A stretch of 64,000 nucleotides of DNA. Origin: Flavobacteriales bacterium UBA720. Its GTDB lineage: Bacteria; Bacteroidota; Bacteroidia; Flavobacteriales; Weeksellaceae. The position numbers were made by a program, and so were the translations under genes. The stretch covers positions 2,467-66,466 of the forward strand of contig DBLQ01000110.1 in NCBI GenBank assembly GCA_002297505.1, read 5' to 3'. Below the pieces are notes generated by a model. The model was given only the letters and a program-made list of their open reading frames with translations, was not told the DNA's origin and ran no database searches. This document shows positions 26,018-35,759 of the stretch, one piece after another. Every line of letters begins with the position of its first letter. Positions within the stretch are counted from its first letter, which is position 1.

Positions 26018-29000
26018 ATGAATGTGAAATTAAAGGCGCTAAGCGTTGGAGTTCTATTCTTTACCGGCCAGGCATTGCTGTCACAGCAGACACCTCAGGA
26101 TTCTACAAGGACTCAAGACATTGAAGAAGTTATGGTCGTGGGCTATAGCAAAATTAATAGGAGTGAGTTCGTGGGAACTGCCAGTCAGGTGGATATGACA
26201 TCGCTGGACAATAAATCTGCAAGTAACGTTTCGCAGGCTTTGGCAGGTGAGGTAGCTGGGGTGCGTGTCATTAATCCGACTGGTCAGCCAGGTGCCAATG
26301 CGCAGATTAGGGTAAGAGGTTTTGGCTCTGTTAACGGAAACAGGAGTCCGCTGTATATATTGGATGGCACTCCTTATGAAGGGAATATCTCAGTCATCAA
26401 TCCCGATGATATTGAGAGTATGACTGTTCTTAAAGATGCATCTGCAACGGCAATCTATGGTGCCAGAGGTGCAAATGGCGTCGTGATCATCAACACCAAA
26501 CGAGGTAGATCTAACCGTTCTTTTATTCAGCTTGAATCCAAGATTGGAGTGAACACTGCATTGATCCCGAGGTATGATGTGGTGCGCTCGCCGGAAGAGT
26601 ACATCGGACTTGCTTGGGAGGGTTTATACAATCAGGCTCGCGCACTCGGTAATGCTAATCCTATCAATGCTGCTAACAACGGATTGTTTGGTGGTACCGG
26701 AATCAGTAATGCTTACAATCTCTGGAATGTACCCGGAGCAAGTCTTATAGATCCTGTGACCAGACAAGTAAGAGAGGGTGTGCAGAGAAGATATAATCCG
26801 GAAGATTGGAGAGATTATGCCTTTAAGCCGGGCTTACGATCCGAAACGAACCTCAGTATGAGCGGTGGTGCTGACAAAACTACTTATTATACCAGTTTTG
26901 GATATCTAAAGGACGAGGGTTACTCTATCAATTCCAACTTCGAAAGATATACAACGCGCATGAATCTCAATTTCCAACCAAAAACCTGGTTGAAAGGGAC
27001 ATTTAATATGGGATATGCTTTCACAAAATCGAAGAATAACGGACAGACTGCTGATTCAGGAAGTATTTTTTGGTTCGTAGATAATATACCATCTATTTAT
27101 CCACTATTCCTGAAGGATGCGAATGGCAATAATGTTTATGATCCAAGAGTTGGTGAGGTATATGATTATGGTAATCAGGCAGGGAGGTCCAGAGGTTTCG
27201 GATTAGGGACCAATGCAATCGCAGATGCTAATTATAATATCAATAACTACAGAAAGCATGAGTTAAATTACAACGCGAACATGGATGCCACTCTTGCACA
27301 AAATTTAACTTTTGAAACCAGATTTGCTGGTCAATACTATAATAATAATCGGGACTTACTCACGAATCCATACTATGGCAGCGCAGTTTCTACCGGCGGA
27401 TCTCTTTATAAGACCAAAGCAGAAATGTTTACCTGGAACTTCTTACAATTGTTAAGATATAAAAACAGATTTGGTAAGCATGGTTTAGAGGCTTTTGTAG
27501 CACATGAATCCAATTACTACGAATACAGGTTTCTTGCAGGTAGCAAAGCTGGTTTAGTAGATCCCTTCACACCGGAATTCAACAACTCGATTACCAACAC
27601 GGGTTTGGGATCTTATATCTACGATTATAAACTGGAAAGTTATTTTGGACAATTAAATTATGATTTTGATAACAAATACTACTTGCAGGCTACAGTAAGG
27701 AGAGATGGTTCTTCCAGATTTCTACAAGACAAATGGGATGTGTTCCCATCACTTGGTTTAGGATGGCTTGTATCCAGAGAAGGTTTTATGAATAATGATA
27801 TTTTCCCACTTTTAAAACTGAAAGCAAGTTACGGTTTGGTAGGAGATCAAGCGTTGGTTGCCTCCAATGCTACGGATCAGAATATTGGTTATTATCCAGG
27901 CTATAATGTTTATGACGTAGGCAGTATGATGGGCGCTATCGCAACGACCTTCAACAGATATGGATATCCGGATTTAACTTGGGAAAAGAAGAAGAAATTT
28001 CAGGCCGGGGTCGAATTCTCTTTATTTAAAAACAGAATCATAGAAGGAGCTGTAGATTTCTATAGTGACCGGACTGAGAATCTGATCTTTGATACCCGAC
28101 TGGCGCCATCTACAGCGGAAGCGATCCGAAAAGCCAATAGCGGTGCTTTATTAAATCAGGGTGTAGAATTTTCCGTTACGGGTCACATTATAAAGAAGAA
28201 AGATTTTTATCTGGACTTAACTGTTAATGGCGAACATACCAGGAACAAGATGGTAGAAATGCCATTTGACCCTGCCACATTAGCGCCGAAGATTCTGGAT
28301 GTTTCTGGAGAAGCTGGATACGGTAGAGCACAAGGTTACTCCCTTTACGATTACTACATGAGAGAGTGGGCAGGTGTTAATTCTCAAACAGGTGCAGGTC
28401 AATGGATAATCAATTATGTTGATACTAATGGAAACGGCGTTCTGGACGCCGGAGACCAAAGAATCACATCTTTATACGAATTTCAGCAAGCAAATCCTAA
28501 TGCTGTCATATCCCAGGGTGTTACCGAAAACTACGCCGAGGCGACTCAGAAGTTTGTAGGTAAGTCCGCAATTCCAGATCTCAGAGGCGCTGTTAATTTG
28601 GCCTTTGGATATAAGAATTTTGCCATCGGTGCTCAGATGCTTTACAGTATTGGTGGCTACTCTTATGATGCTGCCTATGGAACTCTTATGGGTAATATGG
28701 TAGCAGGGAGTGGGAATTGGCACAAAGATATCCACGGTAGCTGGAAAAATCCTGGAGACATCACCGATATTCCAAGATTGTCTAATGCTAATGGTACGGA
28801 CATCAATTATGGTGCAAGGTCAACACGGTTTTTAACAAAATCTGACTATCTGCTTCTGAATAATGTCAATGTATCTTACACTTTTACGAAGGATATTCTC
28901 AATGGAACAGGTCTGAACAGTCTTACATTGTCCGTAGCGGGAGATAATCTTTGGCTGAAATCCAAGAGAAAAGGATTTAACCCATTGACCTCAGAGACAG

Positions 29001-29068
29001 GACAGTCAGATGTTTATAACTATGCTCCATTATCAACTTTGACTTTTGGAGTTAAAGCTAATTTTTAA
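26018..29068 (+). CDS. SusC/RagA-type TonB-dependent outer-membrane transporter (first pair)
   Basis: 1016 residues from the ATG at 26018, which opens directly with the signal peptide MNVKLKALSVGVLFFTGQALLSQ; an upstream GTG adds nine residues without Sec features. After a short TonB-box-like IEEVMVVGYS comes the plug (SNVSQALAGEVAGVRVINPTG, IRVRGFGS, SPLYILDG, ATAIYGARGANGVVIINTKRG, the canonical SusC plug end). A 22-strand-type barrel follows and ends with the aromatic LTFGVKANF. The N-terminal CarboxypepD_reg domain of many SusC proteins is missing. It works with the SusD-like lipoprotein 11 nt downstream to import a glycan or peptide; no glycoside hydrolase is nearby to show the substrate. 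Confidence 0.95.
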   Translation: MNVKLKALSVGVLFFTGQALLSQQTPQDSTRTQDIEEVMVVGYSKINRSEFVGTASQVDMTSLDNKSASNVSQALAGEVAGVRVINPTGQPGANAQIRVRGFGSVNGNRSPLYILDGTPYEGNISVINPDDIESMTVLKDASATAIYGARGANGVVIINTKRGRSNRSFIQLESKIGVNTALIPRYDVVRSPEEYIGLAWEGLYNQARALGNANPINAANNGLFGGTGISNAYNLWNVPGASLIDPVTRQVREGVQRRYNPEDWRDYAFKPGLRSETNLSMSGGADKTTYYTSFGYLKDEGYSINSNFERYTTRMNLNFQPKTWLKGTFNMGYAFTKSKNNGQTADSGSIFWFVDNIPSIYPLFLKDANGNNVYDPRVGEVYDYGNQAGRSRGFGLGTNAIADANYNINNYRKHELNYNANMDATLAQNLTFETRFAGQYYNNNRDLLTNPYYGSAVSTGGSLYKTKAEMFTWNFLQLLRYKNRFGKHGLEAFVAHESNYYEYRFLAGSKAGLVDPFTPEFNNSITNTGLGSYIYDYKLESYFGQLNYDFDNKYYLQATVRRDGSSRFLQDKWDVFPSLGLGWLVSREGFMNNDIFPLLKLKASYGLVGDQALVASNATDQNIGYYPGYNVYDVGSMMGAIATTFNRYGYPDLTWEKKKKFQAGVEFSLFKNRIIEGAVDFYSDRTENLIFDTRLAPSTAEAIRKANSGALLNQGVEFSVTGHIIKKKDFYLDLTVNGEHTRNKMVEMPFDPATLAPKILDVSGEAGYGRAQGYSLYDYYMREWAGVNSQTGAGQWIINYVDTNGNGVLDAGDQRITSLYEFQQANPNAVISQGVTENYAEATQKFVGKSAIPDLRGAVNLAFGYKNFAIGAQMLYSIGGYSYDAAYGTLMGNMVAGSGNWHKDIHGSWKNPGDITDIPRLSNANGTDINYGARSTRFLTKSDYLLLNNVNVSYTFTKDILNGTGLNSLTLSVAGDNLWLKSKRKGFNPLTSETGQSDVYNYAPLSTLTFGVKANF

Positions 29069-29079
29069 TTAACAATACA

Positions 29080-30576
29080 ATGAAAAGAATATTTTTTATA
29101 TTATCACTTGCAACCCTTGCAGTTTCTTGTAATGAAGAATTTTTGGACTCTGCACCTACGGAAACGATAGCAACACCACAGACCTCATTTAAATTAAATG
29201 GTCTCTATGTAATGATGATTAATACAGGTACTGGTGGTACCACAGCTCATGAAGATTTTGGGCAGAAAGGGTATGATATCATCAGTGATCTGCTATCGGC
29301 CGATATGGCTTTGGCAAGAAACGGTTACAATAGATATCTGCGTGTTGCAAACCTTAGTGCAACCGTAGACTTCACACAAAATACCCCGAATTACATTGGC
29401 TGGAGATATTATTACAGAGTTATTGGCGGTGCCAATGATATCATTAATGATCTCGGAGGGAATGATGCTGTACCTACAGCCGAATCGGATAAATATATAA
29501 TGGGCCAGGCAAAAGCCCTCAGAGCTTATGCATACTTTTATTTGGCGCAGTTTTATAATACTTCTTATAAGCCAGAAGAAGCTTCGCTACCTATTTACAC
29601 AATGCCTCAACAGGCAGCACAACCTAAATCGAAACAGTCAGAAGTTTATAACCTAATCATTTCTGATCTTACAACTGCCATCTCGCTGCTTGAAAATTAT
29701 GCGAGACCGAATAAAGGTTACATTGATAAGAACGTTGCGAAAGGATTGTTGGCATATACTTATGCTGCTATGGGAGAGAATGCGAAGGCAGGGGCATTAT
29801 CTCTAGAATTAATTAACACCACTACTTATCCGGTCACTAGTCAGGAGCAGGCTGTTGGTGGTTTTGAGGATAAATATAATGGTGGTTTCAACTCGATTTC
29901 TACGCCCAGCTGGATGTGGGGCTTTGATCTGACTAATGATAACGGACTGGATCTGATTAGCTGGTGGGGTCAGATGGATATGTTCACATACAGTTATCAA
30001 TCTGTTGGAGATTACAAAACTGCAGATGCAGGACTGGTGAGCTCTATTCCAGATTACGATATCAGAAAGCAACAATTTGCCGGAGAGTATAATGGTTACA
30101 AATATTTCCCAACCAATAAATTTTATAATGCAGCAAGAGAGGTTCAGGGTGCCCGTAATGTAACCGATGATTATATTTATATGAGAATTGATGAGTTTCA
30201 CATGCTAGCTGCAGAATCATTAGCCAAATCAGGAAGTGAAGCACAGGCCAAAACAATTTTAAAAAATTATTTAAGAAATAGATATGTTGGGACTGGCGAT
30301 ACACCAGCCGAGATTGCTGCAAATCTAGAAGCCAAGCTTGATTCAGATATAAATGGCTTAGCAGGACAGTCTTTGTTAGATTTTATTTATAAAAATACCA
30401 GAATTGAATTCTGGGGCGAGGGTAAAAGTTACTTAGCAATGAAACGTAATAGGGCAACGGTTACTAGAAGTGCCAACCACCAATTTTTCCCAAACACAAG
30501 CTATAGTTATGATGATCCAAAATTGAGTTTCAAAATTCCTCAGGCAGAAATACAAAATAATCCTTATTTAGATTAA
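29080..30576 (+). CDS. SusD/RagB-type nutrient-binding outer-membrane lipoprotein (first pair)
   Basis: 498 residues with a lipoprotein signal (MKRIFFILSLATLAVSC; lipobox Cys17). The SusD N-terminal segment (NEEFLDSAPTETIATPQTSF) is followed by TPR-like helices with the ALRAYAYFYLAQFYN motif typical of SusD. The C-terminal RIEFWGEGKSYLAMKRN resembles the conserved RR.EF.gEg.R..DL.R block. It acts as lid and binding subunit on the SusC channel encoded just upstream. Ends at a hairpin terminator. Confidence 0.94.
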   Translation: MKRIFFILSLATLAVSCNEEFLDSAPTETIATPQTSFKLNGLYVMMINTGTGGTTAHEDFGQKGYDIISDLLSADMALARNGYNRYLRVANLSATVDFTQNTPNYIGWRYYYRVIGGANDIINDLGGNDAVPTAESDKYIMGQAKALRAYAYFYLAQFYNTSYKPEEASLPIYTMPQQAAQPKSKQSEVYNLIISDLTTAISLLENYARPNKGYIDKNVAKGLLAYTYAAMGENAKAGALSLELINTTTYPVTSQEQAVGGFEDKYNGGFNSISTPSWMWGFDLTNDNGLDLISWWGQMDMFTYSYQSVGDYKTADAGLVSSIPDYDIRKQQFAGEYNGYKYFPTNKFYNAAREVQGARNVTDDYIYMRIDEFHMLAAESLAKSGSEAQAKTILKNYLRNRYVGTGDTPAEIAANLEAKLDSDINGLAGQSLLDFIYKNTRIEFWGEGKSYLAMKRNRATVTRSANHQFFPNTSYSYDDPKLSFKIPQAEIQNNPYLD

Positions 30577-30581
30577 TCAAT

Positions 30582-30612
30582 AAAAAAGCTTCTCATTAGA
30601 GAAGCTTTTTTA
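30582..30612 (+). terminator. Intrinsic terminator after the first SusCD pair
   Basis: Stem AAGCTTCTC/GAGAAGCTT (extended by A/T pairs) around ATTA, with a T-run. The remaining ~320 bp to 30933 are very AT-rich. They contain inverted arms ATTATT-AAC-AATAAT near 30852, and probably the promoter of the next pair, but no clean TAnnTTTG box. Confidence 0.8.
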
Positions 30613-30932
30613 TTGATTGATTAGTGAACGTGTTAAAATTTTGAAAATATTTAAGGTAGAGTGGAAATTTGTCTTAAGGCATTTAACGATCATATTTGGG
30701 AAATATCTTGCAGATTTTAGATTAATACTTATGTAAATTATCTCGAAATAATTTCATATTTAAATTAAATTAATAAGTATTAAATAATTTATCAATTATG
30801 AAACGTGCAATTATTTAGAAACTATTTAGAAAAAAATGCAAATTTCAAATTATTATTAACAATAATTAACAATTTGTATTGCATATCTTAATAATGTTTT
30901 GCATTTTTGTTCATTGAAAAATTTGATTTGAT

Positions 30933-33900
30933 ATGAAAAAATTAACAACGAGCGTGTTGGCAGTAGTTCTTTCGTCGTCTTTTGCAGTGGTTTCTGCACA
31001 GACGGGTCAAGATACTGTTAAGACACGTAACATTGAGGAGGTTGTGATTACGGGTGCACTAGGTCTTAAGAAGACGGCGGATGCAATCACGAATGCTCAG
31101 CAAATTGTAGGAACAAAAGAACTTAATCAGGCTGCAGCACCAAGTGCGGTTCAAGCGCTGACCGGTAAGGTTTCTGGATTACAGATTACCAATACCAATA
31201 GTGCAGTCGACGGAAGCTATAAGATTATCCTTAGAGGTTCCAAGTCCATAACAGGAAACAATCAAGCATTGGTTGTAATTGACAACGTTATCTCTGATGC
31301 AACTGTACTTGCCTCACTTTCGCCAGAAATAATTGAGAATGTTAACGTTGTGAAAGGTTTACAAGGTGCTGCTCTGTATGGATCGCAAGGGGTAAATGGT
31401 GTTATCATTGTAACAACTAAGAGAGGATCAAAATCTGACAAAGTTCAATTTAGCCTTACTTCAGCAGCAGAAGTTACACAAGGATTTAAGTTTCCGAAAG
31501 TACAGACTCGCTATGGTAAGGGTGTACAAGATGATTCTTATAGTGATGTAGATTACGGTGGTACAAACTACGTACCGTGGGAGAATACATCATGGGGACC
31601 AGCTTATAACTATCCAGGATTTGGCGGGACATCTGTGATAAGTGGTCTTCCGCAACCAGGGGGTGGTTTCATCTATGAGAACTATGCTCCAGTTAATGAT
31701 CATTTTTCAAAATTTTTCACTAATGGAGTGAATTTCCAGAACGGTATTAGCATGAACGTGGGAGGTCCGGATGCTTATGCTTACATGTCCTTTAATAGAC
31801 TTGATAATGGTTTCGTAGTAAAAGGAGACCAGTTGAGACAGAATAACTTTTTGTTTAAAGGAGGGAAAAAATTAGGCAACTTAAGAGTTGACGGTCAGTT
31901 TAATTACATTGGAAGATTGGTTAATAAGACTGATTCTGGTCTATATGATGATATTCTTCAGATGCCAACTACAAATGATGTAAGAAAATACAGAAATTCA
32001 GGAATTGGTGGCTATTTAACTGCTTATGCTACGAATCCATATTGGACTGTAGATCATGTAAGATATAATACTAACAGAGATTATCTTAATGGTATTTTAT
32101 CACTACAATATGAATTTAACAAAAATATTAATGTTACATATACTGGTAATTTAAGCCTGGCCAAGACTCAGCAAGATAACTGGAACGACGGATCTACTGG
32201 AACGATAGCATATTCTAATACAGGTGTTCCATTTCTTGATTCGCATACACTTAATTCATTTGGTTCTCCAGATGTAACAGCATACTACTATAATAGAATT
32301 TATAATGATAGAAAATATTATGGTGATTTAATGTTGAATTTTGATTATGATCTTACTGATGATTTAAATTTTAAATTAAATGTGGGAAATAATATTCAAG
32401 ATAGTTATGTTACAGCGAGAACGGTAGGAGGTACTGGACTTTATATACCAGGTTGGTACAACTATAATAACGTTTCCAATCCGGCGCAATATGGTGATTC
32501 CAATACAACTGCGCAGGCAGATGGAGGCTATATGGATAACTATACTACCAGATATAGAGTTATAGCAGGATTTGCAAATTTAGACTTAGCTTATAAAAAC
32601 TTCTTATTTGCAAACGGAACATTCCGATATGAAAAGAACTCCGTGTATACTTCAATCTCAAGAGATCCACTAACTAATGATCGAGTAGTAGATAATAAGC
32701 CTTATGCTTATTACTCAGTAGGTTTATCTTTCATTCCTACAAAAGCTTTTGACTTTGGCGGAAATGTATTAAATTACATGAAAATTGCACCAAGTTTTAC
32801 CAAAGTAGGTAATTCATCTGGTATTAATCCTTACAATGTTAATGCTACCGGAATCATTCCTACGGGATACCCATTCGGAGCGTTGCCTTCCTACATCATG
32901 TCAACGTCTATCACAAATCCTACGATTAAGCCTGAATTTGTGAATACTTTAGACTTAAATGTTGCATTAGGCTTCTTAAATGATAGAATTACTTTGGAGG
33001 GTTCTGTTTACCAATCAACAACTCAAGACCTGATCAGTAGTATTACTCCATCTAATACTTCAGGACTGTCTTCATATAGAGATAATATTGGTAAGTCCAG
33101 GATGAAAGGTTTTGAGCTTGACCTTGGAGTGACTCCTATAAAAACTCAAAATATAACTTGGAATTTGAGAGCGGGATACGCCATGTCCAGAACAAAACTT
33201 TTAGAACTTAGCAGTGGCGCGGAAAGAGTTCCAATTTTGACATATACAACACCTTCTGTAGGACTAGCCGCGGTAGTTGGTGAAAATTTCTATTCAATCG
33301 TTGGTACGACTTACCAAAGAGATCCTAATGGAAATATCATCGTAAATGCTAATGGTGTGCCTCTTGTTAATTCAGCAACAAAGGTTTTAGGTAGCTTAAA
33401 TCCTGACTATACGATGAATTTCAGCACTTCGTTTAAGTTTAAAAGCTTTACTTTATCTGCCATTGCTGATTATAGAAAAGGAGGTAAATTCGTATCCTTT
33501 ACCAAAAGACTTTTGGCCTTTACAGGTGGTTTAGAAGATACTGCAGATCAGGACAGAACACAAGGATATGTTGTCCCTAATTCTGTACAATTGGTAAATG
33601 GAAACTATGTGAATAACACTACGGCAGCATATGGAGCTAATTATGGTGGTACGGTAACATACTGGACTGGTTCAATTTATAGAAACGTAGGTGAAAACTT
33701 GGTTGTTGATGCTACTGCCTTCAAGGTGAGGGAAATTTCGTTGGCTTATGATATTCCAAAGTCATTCTTAGCATCAACATTCTTGAACGGTATGTCCTTT
33801 AGTGTATATGCTAGAAATCCAATTATTATCTATTCAAAAGATAATAGAAATTTTGCAGATCCGGAAACTGCTAGTTACAATGATAATGCAGCAGGTATCG

Positions 33901-33962
33901 CTTTGACTACTCAATATCCAACTACGCGAACTTTTGGATTCAAAATCAATGCAACTTTTTAA
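30933..33962 (+). CDS. SusC/RagA-type TonB-dependent outer-membrane transporter (second pair)
   Basis: 1009 residues. Signal peptide MKKLTTSVLAVVLSSSFAVVSAQ, TonB-box-like IEEVVITGALGLKK, plug with AVQALTGKVSGLQITNTNS, GNNQALVVIDNV and LYGSQGVNGVIIVTTKRG, then a long beta barrel ending TFGFKINATF. As in the first pair there is no N-terminal CarboxypepD_reg domain. Protein sequence differs clearly from the first SusC, so this is not a recent duplication. The gene is AT-richer than the first pair. It is followed after 9 nt by its own SusD partner. Confidence 0.95.
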   Translation: MKKLTTSVLAVVLSSSFAVVSAQTGQDTVKTRNIEEVVITGALGLKKTADAITNAQQIVGTKELNQAAAPSAVQALTGKVSGLQITNTNSAVDGSYKIILRGSKSITGNNQALVVIDNVISDATVLASLSPEIIENVNVVKGLQGAALYGSQGVNGVIIVTTKRGSKSDKVQFSLTSAAEVTQGFKFPKVQTRYGKGVQDDSYSDVDYGGTNYVPWENTSWGPAYNYPGFGGTSVISGLPQPGGGFIYENYAPVNDHFSKFFTNGVNFQNGISMNVGGPDAYAYMSFNRLDNGFVVKGDQLRQNNFLFKGGKKLGNLRVDGQFNYIGRLVNKTDSGLYDDILQMPTTNDVRKYRNSGIGGYLTAYATNPYWTVDHVRYNTNRDYLNGILSLQYEFNKNINVTYTGNLSLAKTQQDNWNDGSTGTIAYSNTGVPFLDSHTLNSFGSPDVTAYYYNRIYNDRKYYGDLMLNFDYDLTDDLNFKLNVGNNIQDSYVTARTVGGTGLYIPGWYNYNNVSNPAQYGDSNTTAQADGGYMDNYTTRYRVIAGFANLDLAYKNFLFANGTFRYEKNSVYTSISRDPLTNDRVVDNKPYAYYSVGLSFIPTKAFDFGGNVLNYMKIAPSFTKVGNSSGINPYNVNATGIIPTGYPFGALPSYIMSTSITNPTIKPEFVNTLDLNVALGFLNDRITLEGSVYQSTTQDLISSITPSNTSGLSSYRDNIGKSRMKGFELDLGVTPIKTQNITWNLRAGYAMSRTKLLELSSGAERVPILTYTTPSVGLAAVVGENFYSIVGTTYQRDPNGNIIVNANGVPLVNSATKVLGSLNPDYTMNFSTSFKFKSFTLSAIADYRKGGKFVSFTKRLLAFTGGLEDTADQDRTQGYVVPNSVQLVNGNYVNNTTAAYGANYGGTVTYWTGSIYRNVGENLVVDATAFKVREISLAYDIPKSFLASTFLNGMSFSVYARNPIIIYSKDNRNFADPETASYNDNAAGIALTTQYPTTRTFGFKINATF

Positions 33963-33971
33963 ATAAAAAAA

Positions 33972-35618
33972 ATGAAAAACAAATTATATTTAATAGCTTT
34001 AGCTGGAGTCCTGATGGGAACTACAGCCTGTAATGATTACATGGACATTAATGAAAGTCCAGACAGAATCGCAGTTAGTAATTTAACACCAAATTTCGTG
34101 TTGCCGGGAGCTATTTCTAATAGCTACTACGTTCAGGCAAGAAGATTGAACTTGTTCGGTGGTTTAATGATGAATAGTGTTGCAGGAAATTCGTATTCCT
34201 ATGGTACACCATTCGTTGATGAATATTCTCCAAACATTACAAGTGCATTTTATGCTGACGTTTGGGACCAATTATTTCGACAGATTTCAAATTTTCAGTT
34301 TATCATAGACTATAGTGATCCTACTGGTCAGTATTCTCAATACAAAGCGATTGCTAAAGTGATGAAGGCATATTATGTACAAACTCTGACTGATCTCTGG
34401 GGTGACATGCCATACTCTGAAGCATTTAAGAGAGAGTTGAATTTGACACCAAAGTATGATAAAGGTGAAGATATTTATAAGGCATCAATCGCAGATATCG
34501 AAAACGCTATTCAACTCATTGATGGTAAAAAAGGAGATGTTCCTGCAAGTGCCGATATCGTTTTTAAAGGATCAATGGCGAAATGGAAGAACTTCGCAAA
34601 TACCTTGAAGTTAAGATATTTATTAAGAATGTCTAATGTTACTGGCGACTTGGCTACTTATAGAAATCAGAAATTAGCTACTTTACAAGGAGCATCTTTT
34701 GTAGATGCAGATGTTACAGTAAACCCTGGTTACTCTCAGAGTTCTGACGCGCAACAAAACCCTTGGATGAATTACTATATTTATACAAGTGCTGGTGCTC
34801 AACCTCAGAACTGGACACTGGTAGTTCCTTCTGAACATATTTCTATTGCACTAAATGGTAATAAAGAAAATGACAGCAGAGACGTTTATCAAAAATTTAA
34901 GAATATTGTTGATGGACGAAGAGGTAGAATGTTTACACTTGTAGGAGGAAATGTTGAGGGAGTAAGACAGGGTGCCACTCCTGGTCAACCTGGTGCCGCA
35001 TCTGGAAGAACAGTCTCCAGAACTGGTGATGGTTTAATTATTGGATCTCAAACTATCACAGCTACTGATGCTGCGGGAAGAAAAGCTGAGTTAATCCAAA
35101 AAGGATCTGCAAAAGCTGGCGTTTTGATGACAAAGGCTGAGGCAGAGTTCTTGCTTGCTGAAGCAGCATTGAGATATCCAAGTGTTGTTTCTAATGCTCA
35201 AGGTCATTTCGAAGCAGGTATTACAGCTTCATATAACTATTTAGGTGCTAATGTAGATGTTGTTATAGATCCCAATACTACACCTCCTACAACCAAGAAA
35301 GCAGCGGCTATTTATATAGATGCAATTAATTCTGTTCCAAAATTAGGATGGACTGGGTCAGATGATAATAAAATTGAGGCTATTATGACTCAAAAATGGA
35401 TTGCTCTTACAGGAATTAATCCAGAACAATCTTATTTTGATTATACAAGAACAGGATACCCTGTGACGCCGCTTCCAACGATTTCTTTAAATCCGGTTAA
35501 GCCAAACAGATTACTTTATCCTAACTCGGAATATCAGTCTAATGCCAATAATGTACCTAACATGGCTGCGGCAGATGTTTTTGCTAAAAATAATTTCACC
35601 CCATTCTGGGCTAGATAG
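33972..35618 (+). CDS. SusD/RagB-family (SusD-like_2) nutrient-binding lipoprotein (second pair)
   Basis: 548 residues with lipobox MGTTAC (MKNKLYLIALAGVLMGTTAC). The following NDYMDINESPDRIAVSNLTPNFVLP matches the SusD-like_2 subfamily rather than classical SusD. Other cues: QYKAIAKVMKAYYVQTLTDLWGDMPYSEAF, the TDLWGD-type motif of the family, and EAIMTQKWIAL near the C-terminus. It is expected to bind the ligand imported by the upstream SusC. Ends at a terminator. Confidence 0.94.
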   Translation: MKNKLYLIALAGVLMGTTACNDYMDINESPDRIAVSNLTPNFVLPGAISNSYYVQARRLNLFGGLMMNSVAGNSYSYGTPFVDEYSPNITSAFYADVWDQLFRQISNFQFIIDYSDPTGQYSQYKAIAKVMKAYYVQTLTDLWGDMPYSEAFKRELNLTPKYDKGEDIYKASIADIENAIQLIDGKKGDVPASADIVFKGSMAKWKNFANTLKLRYLLRMSNVTGDLATYRNQKLATLQGASFVDADVTVNPGYSQSSDAQQNPWMNYYIYTSAGAQPQNWTLVVPSEHISIALNGNKENDSRDVYQKFKNIVDGRRGRMFTLVGGNVEGVRQGATPGQPGAASGRTVSRTGDGLIIGSQTITATDAAGRKAELIQKGSAKAGVLMTKAEAEFLLAEAALRYPSVVSNAQGHFEAGITASYNYLGANVDVVIDPNTTPPTTKKAAAIYIDAINSVPKLGWTGSDDNKIEAIMTQKWIALTGINPEQSYFDYTRTGYPVTPLPTISLNPVKPNRLLYPNSEYQSNANNVPNMAAADVFAKNNFTPFWAR

Positions 35619-35639
35619 TTTTTTCTAAAATGCTATAAG

Positions 35640-35668
35640 GACCGGCTCTTAAGAGTCGGTCTTTTTTA
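35640..35668 (+). terminator. Intrinsic terminator after the second SusCD pair
   Basis: GACCGGCTCTT/AAGAGTCGGTC, an 11-bp stem with one mismatch and essentially no loop spacer, followed by six T. Good RNA hairpin after opening the central pairs. Confidence 0.75.
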
Positions 35669-35688
35669 TTTATTATTTTTAATTATAA

Positions 35689-35704
35689 TAACTTTGTATA
35701 TTTG
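35689..35704 (+). promoter_or_regulatory. Two abutting -7 boxes upstream of the gliding-type C-terminal protein
   Basis: TAACTTTG (35689-35696) and TATATTTG (35697-35704) both match TAnnTTTG, 56 nt before the ATG at 35760. Either could be used. Confidence 0.5.
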
Positions 35705-35759
35705 AAACACTTGTTTACTATTTCCAATCACTAATGACCATCATAGAAAGAAATTTGCC

